Source: an uncultured Pelagibacteraceae bacterium (GTDB lineage: Bacteria > Pseudomonadota > Alphaproteobacteria > Pelagibacterales > Pelagibacteraceae). Taken from it: a stretch of 64,000 nucleotides of DNA. The position numbers were made by a program, and so were the translations under genes. This document shows, one piece after another, positions 26,798 through 35,275 of this stretch (position 1 is the stretch's first letter; each line of letters starts with the position of its first letter). The notes below the pieces were generated by a model. It made no database searches, was not told where the DNA came from, and was given only the letters and a program-made list of their open reading frames with translations. The DNA is taken from NCBI GenBank assembly GCA_902557935.1, contig CACECJ010000001.1:186001-250000 (forward strand), given 5' to 3'.

Positions 26798-27754
26798 ATG
26801 CATAAAGTAGCAATTATAGAAAAAATTCACCAAGATGGAATAAATTTATTAAAAGTTAATCCAGCGTTTGAATTTGAAATAATCGAAGATGCTTCTGAAG
26901 AAAATTTAATAAAAGTACTACCTAGTTTTGATGCTTGCACACTTAGAGTTTCTAAATTAAATGAAAAAATTCTATCAAAATGTAAAAATTTAAAGGTTAT
27001 ATCTAGACATGGTGTTGGATATGATAATGTTGATTTAAATTATATAAAAAAAAACAAAATAACTTTATTAATAACTGCTACTGCAAATGCAGTAGCTGTA
27101 GCAGAACATGTAGTTTACATGATGCTGTCTATATCCAAAAGTATTAATCAATACGACCAGGAAGTTAGAATTGGAAATTTTAAAAAAAATGCATCTAATA
27201 TAACTACTTTAGAACTTTTTAAAAAAGAGATTCTAATTGTTGGATTTGGAAGGATAGGACAAAGCTTAATTAAAAGATGTAAAGGTTTCGAGATGAAAGT
27301 AAAAGTATTTGATCCTTTTGTTGATAAAGAGACTATTGAAAAGTTTGGAGGGCAAAAAATTGAAAATCTTGATGATGGATTAAAAATTTGTGACTATGTT
27401 TCTTTACATGTTCCGTTAAATGAAAAAACTAAAAATTTAATTAATTATTCTAAACTTAAGAATATGAAAAGAGAAGCTATTGTAATTAATACTGCAAGAG
27501 GTGGAATTATCAACGAAAACGATTTAGACAAGGCATTGAGAGAGAATATAATTTTTGGTGCAGGATTAGATGTTTTTGAAAATGAGCCCATAGATGAAAT
27601 TAATCCTCTGCTATCAAATAAAAAAGTTTTATTGAGTCCACATTCAGCAACATTTACGAATGAATGTAAATCTAGAATGTCTTTAGAAACAACTAAAAAT
27701 ATTATTGATTTTTTTGAAAATAAGATTGATAAGTCTATGATTGTAAAATTATGA
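26798..27754 (+). CDS. D-isomer-specific 2-hydroxyacid dehydrogenase (phosphoglycerate dehydrogenase-like)
   Basis: This is an NAD-dependent dehydrogenase of the D-2-hydroxyacid family. The 318 aa protein has VISRHGVGYDNVDL, the NAD-binding GFGRIGQSLIKRC, VSLHVPLNEKTKNLI and the catalytic Arg segment VINTARGGIINENDL. GAGLDVFENEPI and the catalytic His in LSPHSATFTNEC follow. It lacks the C-terminal regulatory domain of long SerA. The substrate could be phosphoglycerate, glycerate or another 2-hydroxyacid linked to the sugar genes downstream. ATG at 26798 is used; an upstream start at 26744 would only translate the tRNA. Confidence 0.88.
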   Translation: MHKVAIIEKIHQDGINLLKVNPAFEFEIIEDASEENLIKVLPSFDACTLRVSKLNEKILSKCKNLKVISRHGVGYDNVDLNYIKKNKITLLITATANAVAVAEHVVYMMLSISKSINQYDQEVRIGNFKKNASNITTLELFKKEILIVGFGRIGQSLIKRCKGFEMKVKVFDPFVDKETIEKFGGQKIENLDDGLKICDYVSLHVPLNEKTKNLINYSKLKNMKREAIVINTARGGIINENDLDKALRENIIFGAGLDVFENEPIDEINPLLSNKKVLLSPHSATFTNECKSRMSLETTKNIIDFFENKIDKSMIVKL

Positions 27755-28260
27755 TAGATATAAATAGGAAATTAAAAAATTTTGGTCCATTAGAAGTTTT
27801 AGTATTAAGTTCTATTACATATGTGATTGTAATGTTATTATGGACAGCTTCGACAAGGTCAGAAGTTTTACAAAAAGCAAACGATATAAAATCAAATCAT
27901 AAGTCTGTGGTTGATTTTCTTAATGACGAGATAAATAGTTGCAGCTCAAATGAAGAGGGTTCAACATCTTGGGGTGAGAAATGCAATTCTGTTTGGAGTT
28001 CAGATAACATCGTTAATTATGTGTTAAATAATATTGATCTAAAAAACCCATATTCAATTAATAAACCGTTAATACAAACCTCTCAAGATCCCAGAATTCA
28101 GGCCGAAGGTAAAGCAGGTCAGTCTACAGATAAAGGTATAATTTTTGTTTCTTCAAATAACTTTGAGTCAGAAGCAGGCTCAGAATGGGTAGTCGGCACT
28201 TGTATAAAGTCACCTTGCGTAGCTGCGGGTAATAATGAATTAGTCTCAGTATACCGTTAA
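27751..28260 (+). CDS. membrane-anchored protein of unknown function, pilin-like N-terminus
   Basis: I do not recognise this 169 aa protein. It has a short basic N-terminus (INRKLKNFG), one hydrophobic helix (PLEVLVLSSITYVIVMLLW) and an extracytoplasmic part with five cysteines. That part includes SCSSNEEG, EKCNSVW and a final GTCIKSPCVAAGNNELVSVYR. The start of the helix, FGPLEVLVLSS, resembles the G-F-x-L-x-E entry of type IV pilins, but the spacing is not canonical. It overlaps the preceding dehydrogenase gene by 4 bp and ends 4 bp into the convergent iolE. Confidence 0.65.
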   Translation: MIDINRKLKNFGPLEVLVLSSITYVIVMLLWTASTRSEVLQKANDIKSNHKSVVDFLNDEINSCSSNEEGSTSWGEKCNSVWSSDNIVNYVLNNIDLKNPYSINKPLIQTSQDPRIQAEGKAGQSTDKGIIFVSSNNFESEAGSEWVVGTCIKSPCVAAGNNELVSVYR

Positions 28261-29156
28261 TTAATAATTTCAAAACCACATTGTTTTGCAGTTTTACTTA
28301 AATAATTGAAACCAATCTTTGCATATTCAAATGGATTTGCTTTAGCAGGATCTTGTTCAGCCTCTACTACAAGCCATCCAGAATAATTTTTTTTCTTTAA
28401 TACATTTAAGAAAGGAATATAGTCAATACACCCATCACCTGGCACAGTAAATGCCCCATCTAAAAATGCTTGTCTAAATGTTGCATCATTTTTCAGTGAT
28501 TTTTGTAAAATATCTTTTCTTATGTCTTTACAATGAACGTGAATTATACGTTCGTAAAAATTTTCAACTAATTTAATAGAGTCACCTTGAGCAAACAACA
28601 TGTGACCTGTATCTACTAATAATTTAACTGTATCCTTTGTATTTTCTATAAGTCTAGAAGTATCTTCCTCAGTTTCTATTATAGTTCCCATGTGATGATG
28701 ATAAGCTAATGGCATATTTTCATCTATCATCATTTTACTAATTTCATTTATTGAATAAATAAATCTATTCCAATCGTCTTTATCTAATTTAGGTCTTTTT
28801 GATAACGGTGTTATAGGATCTCCTTGAACGGAGTCTGTTACCTCAGCAAAAACCATGCAAGGTGCTTCACAATCTTTGAATAATTTAAGTTGTTTTTGCA
28901 TAAGTTTAAATTCTTCTTTGGGTGATCTTTTTAATAGTTGAGCCCCATACCAACCTGAACATAATTTAAGGTTCTCTTTTTGAAGTTTAGGAATAAGTTC
29001 TTTCGAATTCATTGGAAATTTTCCGCCAGATTCAATTCCAGTAAAACCTGCCATACTTGCTTCTTTTAAACATTGTTCTAATGGAGTTTTTCCACCTAAT
29101 TCAGGCATATCATCGTTGCTCCATGCAATGGGCGCTATTCCTAATCTTATCGACAT
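28257..29156 (-). CDS. iolE: myo-inosose-2 dehydratase
   Basis: IolE dehydrates 2-keto-myo-inositol (inosose), the second step of inositol breakdown. The 299 aa protein is a xylose-isomerase-like TIM barrel. It starts IRLGIAPIAWSNDDMPELGG, typical of IolE, and has FTGIESGGKFP, LCSGWYGA, AYHHHMGTIIET, LLVDTGHMLFAQGD, HVHCKDIR, VPGDGCIDY and GWLVVEAEQDP. The ATG at 29156 is used; an upstream frame to 29261 adds 35 residues without homology. It is divergent from iolG with 57 bp between them. Confidence 0.95.
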   Translation of the reverse strand: MSIRLGIAPIAWSNDDMPELGGKTPLEQCLKEASMAGFTGIESGGKFPMNSKELIPKLQKENLKLCSGWYGAQLLKRSPKEEFKLMQKQLKLFKDCEAPCMVFAEVTDSVQGDPITPLSKRPKLDKDDWNRFIYSINEISKMMIDENMPLAYHHHMGTIIETEEDTSRLIENTKDTVKLLVDTGHMLFAQGDSIKLVENFYERIIHVHCKDIRKDILQKSLKNDATFRQAFLDGAFTVPGDGCIDYIPFLNVLKKKNYSGWLVVEAEQDPAKANPFEYAKIGFNYLSKTAKQCGFEIIN

Positions 29157-29190
29157 AGTTTTAAGAAAGTAATAATATTTTATAATATAA

Positions 29191-29202
29191 ATAATTAACT
29201 TA
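29191..29202 (+). promoter_or_regulatory. 12-bp motif shared by the two divergent iol promoter regions (copy 1)
   Basis: ATAATTAACTTA lies between the iolE and iolG start codons and occurs again, identical, between iolD and the aldehyde dehydrogenase gene. A TATAAT (29181-29186) is just upstream. It could be a regulator site common to the inositol genes. The motif is AT-rich, so coincidence cannot be excluded. Confidence 0.3.
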
Positions 29203-29213
29203 CAAAAGAATTT

Positions 29214-30209
29214 ATGATCAATGTAGCACTTTTGGGTTTTGGTAGAATTGGGCAAATGCATGCTCAGAATATATATCTAAATAAAACGCTTAATTTGTTA
29301 TATGTATACGAAAAGATTGATAAACTCAGAAAAAAAGCTAAGAGTCTTTACAATTGTAAAATTGAAAAAGATTATAAAAAAATATTTTCAGACGAAAAAG
29401 TAGATATTATTTTTATTTCTAGCCCTACAAATACTCATATCAGATTTATAGAAGAGGGTATCAAATACAATAAAACTATTTTTTGTGAAAAACCTTTAGA
29501 CTTAAATATAAATAAAATTGTTAAAACTTTCAAAAAAGTTAAGAAAAATAATTCGAAGATACAGATGGGGTTTAATCGAAGATTTGATCCTAGCCACCAC
29601 TCAATTAAAAAAGATTTAGAAAAAGGTAAAATAGGAAGATTGGAAAAAATAATAATTACAAGCAGGGATCCAGCACCTCCTTCGAAAGCTTATCTCAAAT
29701 CTTCTGGGGGTATTTTCAGAGACATGATGATTCACGATTTTGATTTATGTAGGTATTATTTAAATAATGATGAAATTTTAGAAATTAGTTCATCTGTAAG
29801 CTCATTTGAGAATTTTTACAAAAAAATCAAAGATCATGAATTAGCTACTGTTACCATGAAATCAAAGAAAGGTGTTATATGTGTAATCACAAATTCTAGA
29901 CATTGTTCATTTGGATACGATCAAAGGGTTGAATTATTTGGAAAAAAAGGAATGCTTTTATCAGGCAATCAAAAGAGGACGGCCACAGAGATATTTAATT
30001 CAAATCAATCCCATTCACAAAAACCTTTTTTAAATTTTTTTATTGAACGATACAAAGAAGCTTATAATTTGCAATTGAATGAACTAATTTCTCTTCATAA
30101 GAATAGAATAAAACCTAGATCATCTTTCAAAGATGGTTATTTAGCTTTAAAAATTGCTAATGCTGCATATCAATCTCTAAAGCAAAAAAAGATAATAAAA
30201 TTAAAGTAA
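29214..30209 (+). CDS. iolG: inositol 2-dehydrogenase (Gfo/Idh/MocA family)
   Basis: IolG oxidises myo-inositol to 2-keto-myo-inositol with NAD. The 331 aa protein has the Rossmann motif VALLGFGRIGQMHAQNI, SSPTNTHIRFIEEGI, the family EKPLDL motif with the catalytic Lys, QMGFNRRFDPSH, and the RDMMIHDFDLCRYYL motif carrying the active-site Asp and His. The R-F-D-P and DMxIHDxD pattern is the one seen in IolG. It is divergent from iolE and followed by the binding-protein gene after 102 bp. Confidence 0.92.
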   Translation: MINVALLGFGRIGQMHAQNIYLNKTLNLLYVYEKIDKLRKKAKSLYNCKIEKDYKKIFSDEKVDIIFISSPTNTHIRFIEEGIKYNKTIFCEKPLDLNINKIVKTFKKVKKNNSKIQMGFNRRFDPSHHSIKKDLEKGKIGRLEKIIITSRDPAPPSKAYLKSSGGIFRDMMIHDFDLCRYYLNNDEILEISSSVSSFENFYKKIKDHELATVTMKSKKGVICVITNSRHCSFGYDQRVELFGKKGMLLSGNQKRTATEIFNSNQSHSQKPFLNFFIERYKEAYNLQLNELISLHKNRIKPRSSFKDGYLALKIANAAYQSLKQKKIIKLK

Positions 30210-30275
30210 TTTTTGACTACCTCTAGTTGTATGTATTTTTTTTCCTTTTGTAATTTAACCAATTTTTTGTTTTAA

Positions 30276-30283
30276 TTGCGCAA
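30276..30283. promoter_or_regulatory. possible LacI-family operator half-sites upstream of the sugar-binding protein gene
   Basis: TTGCGCAA is a perfect 8 bp palindrome with the central CpG typical of LacI/GalR-family operators. It lies 28 bp before the binding-protein start codon, in otherwise AT-rich DNA where G/C-rich palindromes are rare. A TTGACT hexamer at 30213-30218 could be the -35. No LacI-type regulator gene is in the window, so the assignment is tentative. Confidence 0.35.
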
Positions 30284-30311
30284 AATTAACAAACAAATGA
30301 GGGAAATAATC

Positions 30312-31235
30312 ATGAAAAAAGTATACTTAACTGTTGCTGCTCTAATGAGCTGGGCAATGATGTCAGTAGCTGCTCTAGCAGTAGATATTATTGTTGTGTC
30401 TCATGGACAAGCAAATGACCCTTTCTGGTCTGTTGCAAAAAATGGAGTTGATAAAGCTTGTAAAGATATGAAAGTATCTTGCAAATACACTGCTCCGGCA
30501 ACATTTGACATGGTAGAGATGGCAAAACTTATTGACAACGCTGTTTCTCAAAAGCCAAAAGGTATTGTAATAACTCTTCCAGATGCTGCCGCTTTAGGTA
30601 AATCTGTTAAAGCTGCAATATCTGCAGGTATCCCAGTAATCTCTATGAATTCAGGTTCAGACGACTACATGAAATTAGGTATTAGTGCTCACGTAGGTCA
30701 AACAGAGTTTGAAGCTGGCGTAGGTGGCGGACAAAAAATGAAAGCTGCTGGTGGTAAAAAAGCACTATGTGTTAACCACGAAGTAGGTAACGTCGCTTTA
30801 GATAGAAGATGTGCTGGTTTCAAAAAAGGCTTTGGTGGATCTGTAGACATATTAGGTACATCAAATGACCCGACTGAAATTCAAAAAGCTGTAGCTGCTA
30901 AATTAGGTGGTGGATATGACACTATTCTTACTTTAGGAGCTGGTCTAGCGGGAGAAGCTGCTCTAAAAGCTTTAGAGTCTGCTGGTAAGGTTGGAAGCGT
31001 AAAACTTGGTACATTCGATATGTCGCCAGGAATGCTAAAAGCTGCTGCTGCTGGAAAAGTTGAGTTCTTGATTGACCAACAACAATACCTACAAGGTTAT
31101 TTACCTATAGCTATCTTTTCTCAATATATGAGATATGGAACAATGCCAGCTGGTGTTGTTATGACAGGACCTGGTTTTGTTACTCCTAACAATGCGAAGG
31201 ATGTAATAAAATGGGCTGCTCAAGGTTATAGATAA
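30312..31235 (+). CDS. ABC transporter periplasmic sugar/polyol-binding protein
   Basis: This solute receptor belongs to the ribose/galactose-type (Peripla_BP_4) family. The 307 aa precursor has a Sec signal peptide (MKKVYLTVAALMSWAMMSVAALA) and mature start VDIIVVSHGQANDPFWSVAK. It also has GIVITLPDAAALGKSVKAAISAGIPVISMNSG, LGAGLAGEAAL and FLIDQQQYLQGYLPI. A strong Shine-Dalgarno GAGGGA (30299-30304) lies 7 bp before the ATG. Codon use is visibly richer in GCT, GGT and GTT than its neighbours, as expected for a very abundant protein. myo-Inositol is a likely ligand from context; a hexose is the alternative. Confidence 0.92.
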   Translation: MKKVYLTVAALMSWAMMSVAALAVDIIVVSHGQANDPFWSVAKNGVDKACKDMKVSCKYTAPATFDMVEMAKLIDNAVSQKPKGIVITLPDAAALGKSVKAAISAGIPVISMNSGSDDYMKLGISAHVGQTEFEAGVGGGQKMKAAGGKKALCVNHEVGNVALDRRCAGFKKGFGGSVDILGTSNDPTEIQKAVAAKLGGGYDTILTLGAGLAGEAALKALESAGKVGSVKLGTFDMSPGMLKAAAAGKVEFLIDQQQYLQGYLPIAIFSQYMRYGTMPAGVVMTGPGFVTPNNAKDVIKWAAQGYR

Positions 31236-31245
31236 GAAAAATATT

Positions 31246-31284
31246 AAAAAGGCCTAGTGATTATTCACTAGGCCTTTTTTTTTT
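31246..31284 (+). terminator. rho-independent terminator between binding-protein and permease genes
   Basis: GGCCTAGTGA (31251-31260), a 4-base loop TTAT, and the perfect complement TCACTAGGCC (31265-31274) are followed by ten T and preceded by five A. It lies between the receptor gene and the permease. It probably lets most transcripts end after the receptor gene, so that the receptor is made in excess over the membrane components. The A/T flanks also make it potentially bidirectional. Confidence 0.9.
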
Positions 31285-31296
31285 AAGTTTTTTTAT

Positions 31297-32424
31297 ATGT
31301 CTACAAAGTCTAAAAGTATTGAAACAAAAACTGACATCAATCAGGATGAAAGACTCAAAAAAGTTTCTAAATTACGGTTATTATTAAATAGACCTGAACT
31401 TGGCGCTCTTGGTGGAGCTATACTTGTATTTATATTTTTTGGTATTGTTGCTGGTGATACGGGAATGTTTAGTGCATATGGAGTACTAAACTTCTTAGAT
31501 GTCTCAGCTAATTTAGGTATAATAGCTATTGCCGCTGCTATGTTAATGATAGGTGGAGAATTCGATTTGTCTATTGGATCAATGATTGGATTTGCAGGTA
31601 TATGTATAGCTATTCCAGCAATTTATTGGGGATGGCCACTATGGATGAGTATTATTTTTGCATTCTCAATGGCAGTACTAGTAGGATATTTCAATGGAAT
31701 ATTAGTTGTAAGAACAGGCTTGCCATCATTCATCGTTACTCTTGCAATGCTTTTTATTTTAAGAGGAGCAACTTTAGCTATAACAAGATTGATCACTGGT
31801 CGTACGCAAGTTCCAGGTCTAAGAGTTTTAATCGAAGATGATCCTTTAGCATGGATATTTGCAACTGATACTTTTAAATGGGTCTTTACTTGGTTAGGTT
31901 CGATGAATCTGATTGCACTGAGAACAGATGGAACCCCTCTAGCCACGGGTATACCTCCATCTGTAATTTGGTTTATAGCTTTGGCAATAATTACAACATG
32001 GATACTAATGAAAACAAGATACGGAAATTGGATATTTGCATCTGGGGGAGATAAAAATGGTGCTAACAATGTTGGAGTACCAGTTGGTAGGGTAAAAATA
32101 AGTTTATTTATAGGAACTGCAGTAGCCGCAACTATTTTTGCTACTATTCAAGTTTTAGATGCAGGCTCAGCTGATACAATGCGAGGAACTTTAAAAGAAT
32201 TGGAAGCAATTGCAGCTGCAGTTGTTGGAGGCTGTCTATTGACTGGTGGATATGGTTCAGCTATTGGCGCAGCATTTGGGGCCTTAATATTTGGAACAGT
32301 ATCAATGGGAATATTTTATACAGATGTAGATACAGACTGGTTTAAAGTTTTTTTAGGAGCAATGATGTTAATTGCGGTGATCTTTAATAATTATATTAGA
32401 AGAAAGGTAACGGAAAGCAAATAA
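31297..32424 (+). CDS. ABC transporter permease (ribose/fructose/inositol type)
   Basis: This is the membrane component of the importer. The 375 aa protein belongs to the BPD_transp_2 (RbsC/FrcC/XylH) family. A ~30 residue charged cytoplasmic N-terminus precedes about ten membrane helices. Family motifs include [37 protein letters not shown] and [37 protein letters not shown] lies near the end. It overlaps the ATPase gene by 1 bp. Confidence 0.93.
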   Translation: MSTKSKSIETKTDINQDERLKKVSKLRLLLNRPELGALGGAILVFIFFGIVAGDTGMFSAYGVLNFLDVSANLGIIAIAAAMLMIGGEFDLSIGSMIGFAGICIAIPAIYWGWPLWMSIIFAFSMAVLVGYFNGILVVRTGLPSFIVTLAMLFILRGATLAITRLITGRTQVPGLRVLIEDDPLAWIFATDTFKWVFTWLGSMNLIALRTDGTPLATGIPPSVIWFIALAIITTWILMKTRYGNWIFASGGDKNGANNVGVPVGRVKISLFIGTAVAATIFATIQVLDAGSADTMRGTLKELEAIAAAVVGGCLLTGGYGSAIGAAFGALIFGTVSMGIFYTDVDTDWFKVFLGAMMLIAVIFNNYIRRKVTESK

Positions 32425-33218
32425 TGTCTGACTATTTAGTTCAATTTAACAACATAAGTAAATTTTTTGGAAAAGTAATAGCTCTTAAAGATGTAACTAT
32501 GAAATTAAAAAAAGGTGAAATTATGTGTCTTCTTGGTGACAATGGTGCAGGTAAATCAACTTTAATTAAAACATTAGCCGGAGTACACAAACCTGATGAA
32601 GGTGAAATTATTGTCGAAGGAAAAAAAACAATATTTGATAGCCCCAAAGATGCATTGGACATGGGAATAGCTACTGTATATCAGGATCTAGCTTTAGTCT
32701 CTTTAATGAGTGTTACTAGAAACTTTTTTATGGGTAGAGAACCCATGAAAGGTCCACCATTTTTCAAAACGTTCGATATTGAAAAGGCAAATAAAATAGC
32801 TGCTGATAGAATGGCGCAGATAGGTATTGATGTTAGAGATCCGTCTCAGGCCGTCGGAACGATGTCGGGTGGTGAGAGACAATGTTTAGCAATTAGTAGA
32901 GCTATATATTTTGGAGCAAAAGTTCTCGTTTTAGATGAGCCTACTTCTGCTCTTGGGGTTCACCAAGCTTCGGTTGTTTTAAAATATATAGTTAAAGCTG
33001 CTTCTCAGGGTTTAGCTGTTATTTTAATAACACATAATGTTCATCATGCTTATCCAGTCGGAAATAATTTTACAGTATTAAATAGAGGAAAAAGTTTAGG
33101 TACATATGAAAAAAAAGATATTTCTAGAGAAAAACTTTTAAGTATGATGGCAGGTGGTGAAGAGTTAAACAAATTAGAGGTAGAGCTTCAGGAAATGAAC
33201 AGGTCTACAGCTAATTAA
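32424..33218 (+). CDS. ABC transporter ATP-binding protein (single-domain, FrcA type)
   Basis: This is the ATPase of the importer. The 264 aa protein has one nucleotide-binding domain with Walker [19 protein letters not shown], the Q-loop VYQDLALV, signature [16 protein letters not shown], Walker [13 protein letters not shown] and H-loop ITHNV. Ribose-type systems usually use a two-domain RbsA of ~500 aa; the half-size form is known from FrcA-like fructose systems. It overlaps the permease gene and the ROK kinase gene by one base each, an order like the frcBCAK operon of rhizobia. Confidence 0.93.
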   Translation: MSDYLVQFNNISKFFGKVIALKDVTMKLKKGEIMCLLGDNGAGKSTLIKTLAGVHKPDEGEIIVEGKKTIFDSPKDALDMGIATVYQDLALVSLMSVTRNFFMGREPMKGPPFFKTFDIEKANKIAADRMAQIGIDVRDPSQAVGTMSGGERQCLAISRAIYFGAKVLVLDEPTSALGVHQASVVLKYIVKAASQGLAVILITHNVHHAYPVGNNFTVLNRGKSLGTYEKKDISREKLLSMMAGGEELNKLEVELQEMNRSTAN

Positions 33219-34117
33219 TGCAAATAGGAATAGATTTAGGGGCAACTAAAATAGAGTACGTTCTTTTAGATAATAATAATATAGAATTAAAAAGAGAAAG
33301 AGTTCAAACACCTAAAGATTATGAAAACACAATAATTTCAATCACTGAAATTATAAAAAAATTAGAAAATAAATCTGGAAATTTTAATGTAGGTATATGT
33401 CATCCTGGAGCTGTAGATAAAACTACAGGATTAATTAAAAATGCACATAACTCTCAATGGCTTAATAATAAGAACTTAATAAAAGATTTAAAATTAAAAA
33501 TGAATAATAATTTTTTCTCAGAAAATGACGCTAATTGTTTTTGTTTATCTGAGGCATTTGATGGATCAGCTAGTCATTATGAAACTGTATTTGGTATTAT
33601 ATTAGGATCGGGTTGTGGCGGTGGATTAGTAATTAATAAAAAAATAATATCTGGATCAAATGGTTTGGGAGGAGAATGGAGTTTAAATCAAATACCACTT
33701 ACAAATACACCAAACTTAAAATCCGATAAAATCTTAGATTTTTCAAATAGACTAGAGGGTTATCTATCCGGTAAATCAATAGAAAAAAGATTTAATGAAC
33801 AATTTAATGAAAAAATTTCAGCAAAAGAAATTTTTAGCAGATATAGAAAAAAGGATACTAACTGCACTTTATTTATAAATGAGTATAAAGATATTTTAGC
33901 AAGATGTTTGGTTATTATAGTAACAACTCTTGATCCAGATGCTATTGTTTTCGGTGGTGGAATTTCTAATGAGATAGATTTTTTAGATCAAATTAAAAAA
34001 AAAACATCATCATTTATAAATGAACCTAATCTTAAAACAGTTTTTTTAAAACCAAAATATGGAGACGCAAGCGGGGTAAGAGGTGCTGCTATTTTGAGTA
34101 GGCAAAGTTCTATTTAA
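33218..34117 (+). CDS. ROK family sugar kinase lacking the usual zinc-binding motif
   Basis: The 299 aa protein is a ROK-fold kinase. It has ATP phosphate motif 1 QIGIDLGATKIEYVLLD, the GICHPGAVDKTTGLIKNAHNSQWLN substrate region and the catalytic-Asp segment SENDANCFCLSEA. GIILGSGCGGGLVINKKIISGSNGLGGEWSLNQIPL and VFGGGISNE follow. The ROK zinc motif (CxCGxxGCxE) expected after GEW is absent; the region reads TNTPNLKSDKILDFSNRLEGYLSGKS. Substrate is unknown; fructose or an inositol-pathway intermediate fit the context. It overlaps the ATPase gene by 1 bp and the convergent oxidoreductase gene by 8 bp. Confidence 0.88.
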   Translation: MQIGIDLGATKIEYVLLDNNNIELKRERVQTPKDYENTIISITEIIKKLENKSGNFNVGICHPGAVDKTTGLIKNAHNSQWLNNKNLIKDLKLKMNNNFFSENDANCFCLSEAFDGSASHYETVFGIILGSGCGGGLVINKKIISGSNGLGGEWSLNQIPLTNTPNLKSDKILDFSNRLEGYLSGKSIEKRFNEQFNEKISAKEIFSRYRKKDTNCTLFINEYKDILARCLVIIVTTLDPDAIVFGGGISNEIDFLDQIKKKTSSFINEPNLKTVFLKPKYGDASGVRGAAILSRQSSI

Positions 34118-35267
34118 GTATTGATTTAATCTCTTTATTTGAAAATGGTTTCGGCTTTTCACATTTAATAGAAATTCTTTGTTTTTTATTATTTCTTGCA
34201 GATAAATGAATTGCCTCTATGATATTTAAAACATGAAGAGATAAATTTCCGTTACATCTATGTTTTTTCTTGTTTTTAATTGAATTTATCATCTCCGATA
34301 ATCCAACACCTCTATAATTTGCATTAGTAGGAGACTCGTTTGCTCTAGAGCTTTGGGTTCTTATATTAATTTTTCCCAAGGACATTTTGTTTGTTTGATG
34401 ACTCTTCCATGTACTACCTAATTTTTTACTGATTAAGACTGATCCTCCAAACATATTTGGATCTGGAACTATCATAGATCCTTTATCTCCGTAAAGTTCA
34501 ATATGGTTTCTTAAATGAGAAATTACATCAAAAGATAAAGTCAATCTAATTATCGTGCCATTATGAAATTTTATAGTAGAAAAATAAGTTGTTGGACACT
34601 CTACTTTAAATTTTTTTCCTTTTTTTGGTCCTATACCAATAGTTCGCTTACTAACTCCTTTTGAACTTATACTTGTCACTTCTTTAGCTGGACCTAGTAA
34701 GTTTACTAAAGCAGTAAGATAATATGGACCCATATCTATCACTGGTCCACCTCCATTTTTAGCAAACCAAGGCTCTGGGTTAGGATGATAAGATTGTATT
34801 CCTGGATAAGCAAATATCCCAGTTCCAAATTTTACTTTACCTATAACATTTGTATCCAAAAGTTCTCTTGCTTTTTGATTTCCTCCACCTAAAAAGGTAT
34901 CAGGAGCATTTCCTATAAAAAGTTTTTTCCTTTTTGCTATTCTTATAATTTCTTTTCCATCTTCAAATGAAACCGCTAATGGTTTTTCAGAATAAACGTG
35001 TTTACCATTAAGTAATGATTTTTTGGCTATTAAATAATGTGCATTAGGTATTGTTAAGTTTAGAATAACTTGAATTTCTTTATCTTTAAGCAATTCATTA
35101 ACTGAAGTTGAACTTATCTTATAAGTTTTAGCACACTTTTGAGCTGCGAGTTTGTTAATATCAGCACATTTGATTATCTTAAAGTTATTGAAATATTTAT
35201 GTGCCCTAAAATAAGTTTCAGCTATATGACCGCAGCCAATTAGACCGACTTTGTAAACTTTTCCCAT
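34110..35267 (-). CDS. Gfo/Idh/MocA family oxidoreductase
   Basis: This is an NAD(P)-dependent sugar or cyclitol dehydrogenase. The 385 aa protein has the N-terminal fold VGLIGCGHIAETYFRAH, NLTIPNAHYLIAKKSLLNGKHVYSEKPLAVSF with the family EKP motif, and the C-terminal domain motif GGGPVIDMGPYYLTALVNLLGP. It is clearly different from the iolG product and resembles dehydrogenases acting on inositol isomers or hexose derivatives. It lies 8 bp downstream of iolD, so the two probably form an operon. Confidence 0.88.
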   Translation of the reverse strand: MGKVYKVGLIGCGHIAETYFRAHKYFNNFKIIKCADINKLAAQKCAKTYKISSTSVNELLKDKEIQVILNLTIPNAHYLIAKKSLLNGKHVYSEKPLAVSFEDGKEIIRIAKRKKLFIGNAPDTFLGGGNQKARELLDTNVIGKVKFGTGIFAYPGIQSYHPNPEPWFAKNGGGPVIDMGPYYLTALVNLLGPAKEVTSISSKGVSKRTIGIGPKKGKKFKVECPTTYFSTIKFHNGTIIRLTLSFDVISHLRNHIELYGDKGSMIVPDPNMFGGSVLISKKLGSTWKSHQTNKMSLGKINIRTQSSRANESPTNANYRGVGLSEMINSIKNKKKHRCNGNLSLHVLNIIEAIHLSARNNKKQRISIKCEKPKPFSNKEIKSILK

Positions 35268-35275
35268 TAAAAAGT

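Noticed and set aside
28257-29261. Longer iolE start at 29261
   Set aside because: The extra 35 residues have no IolE homology and run over the divergent iolG start; MSIRLGIAPIAW at 29156 is the family start.
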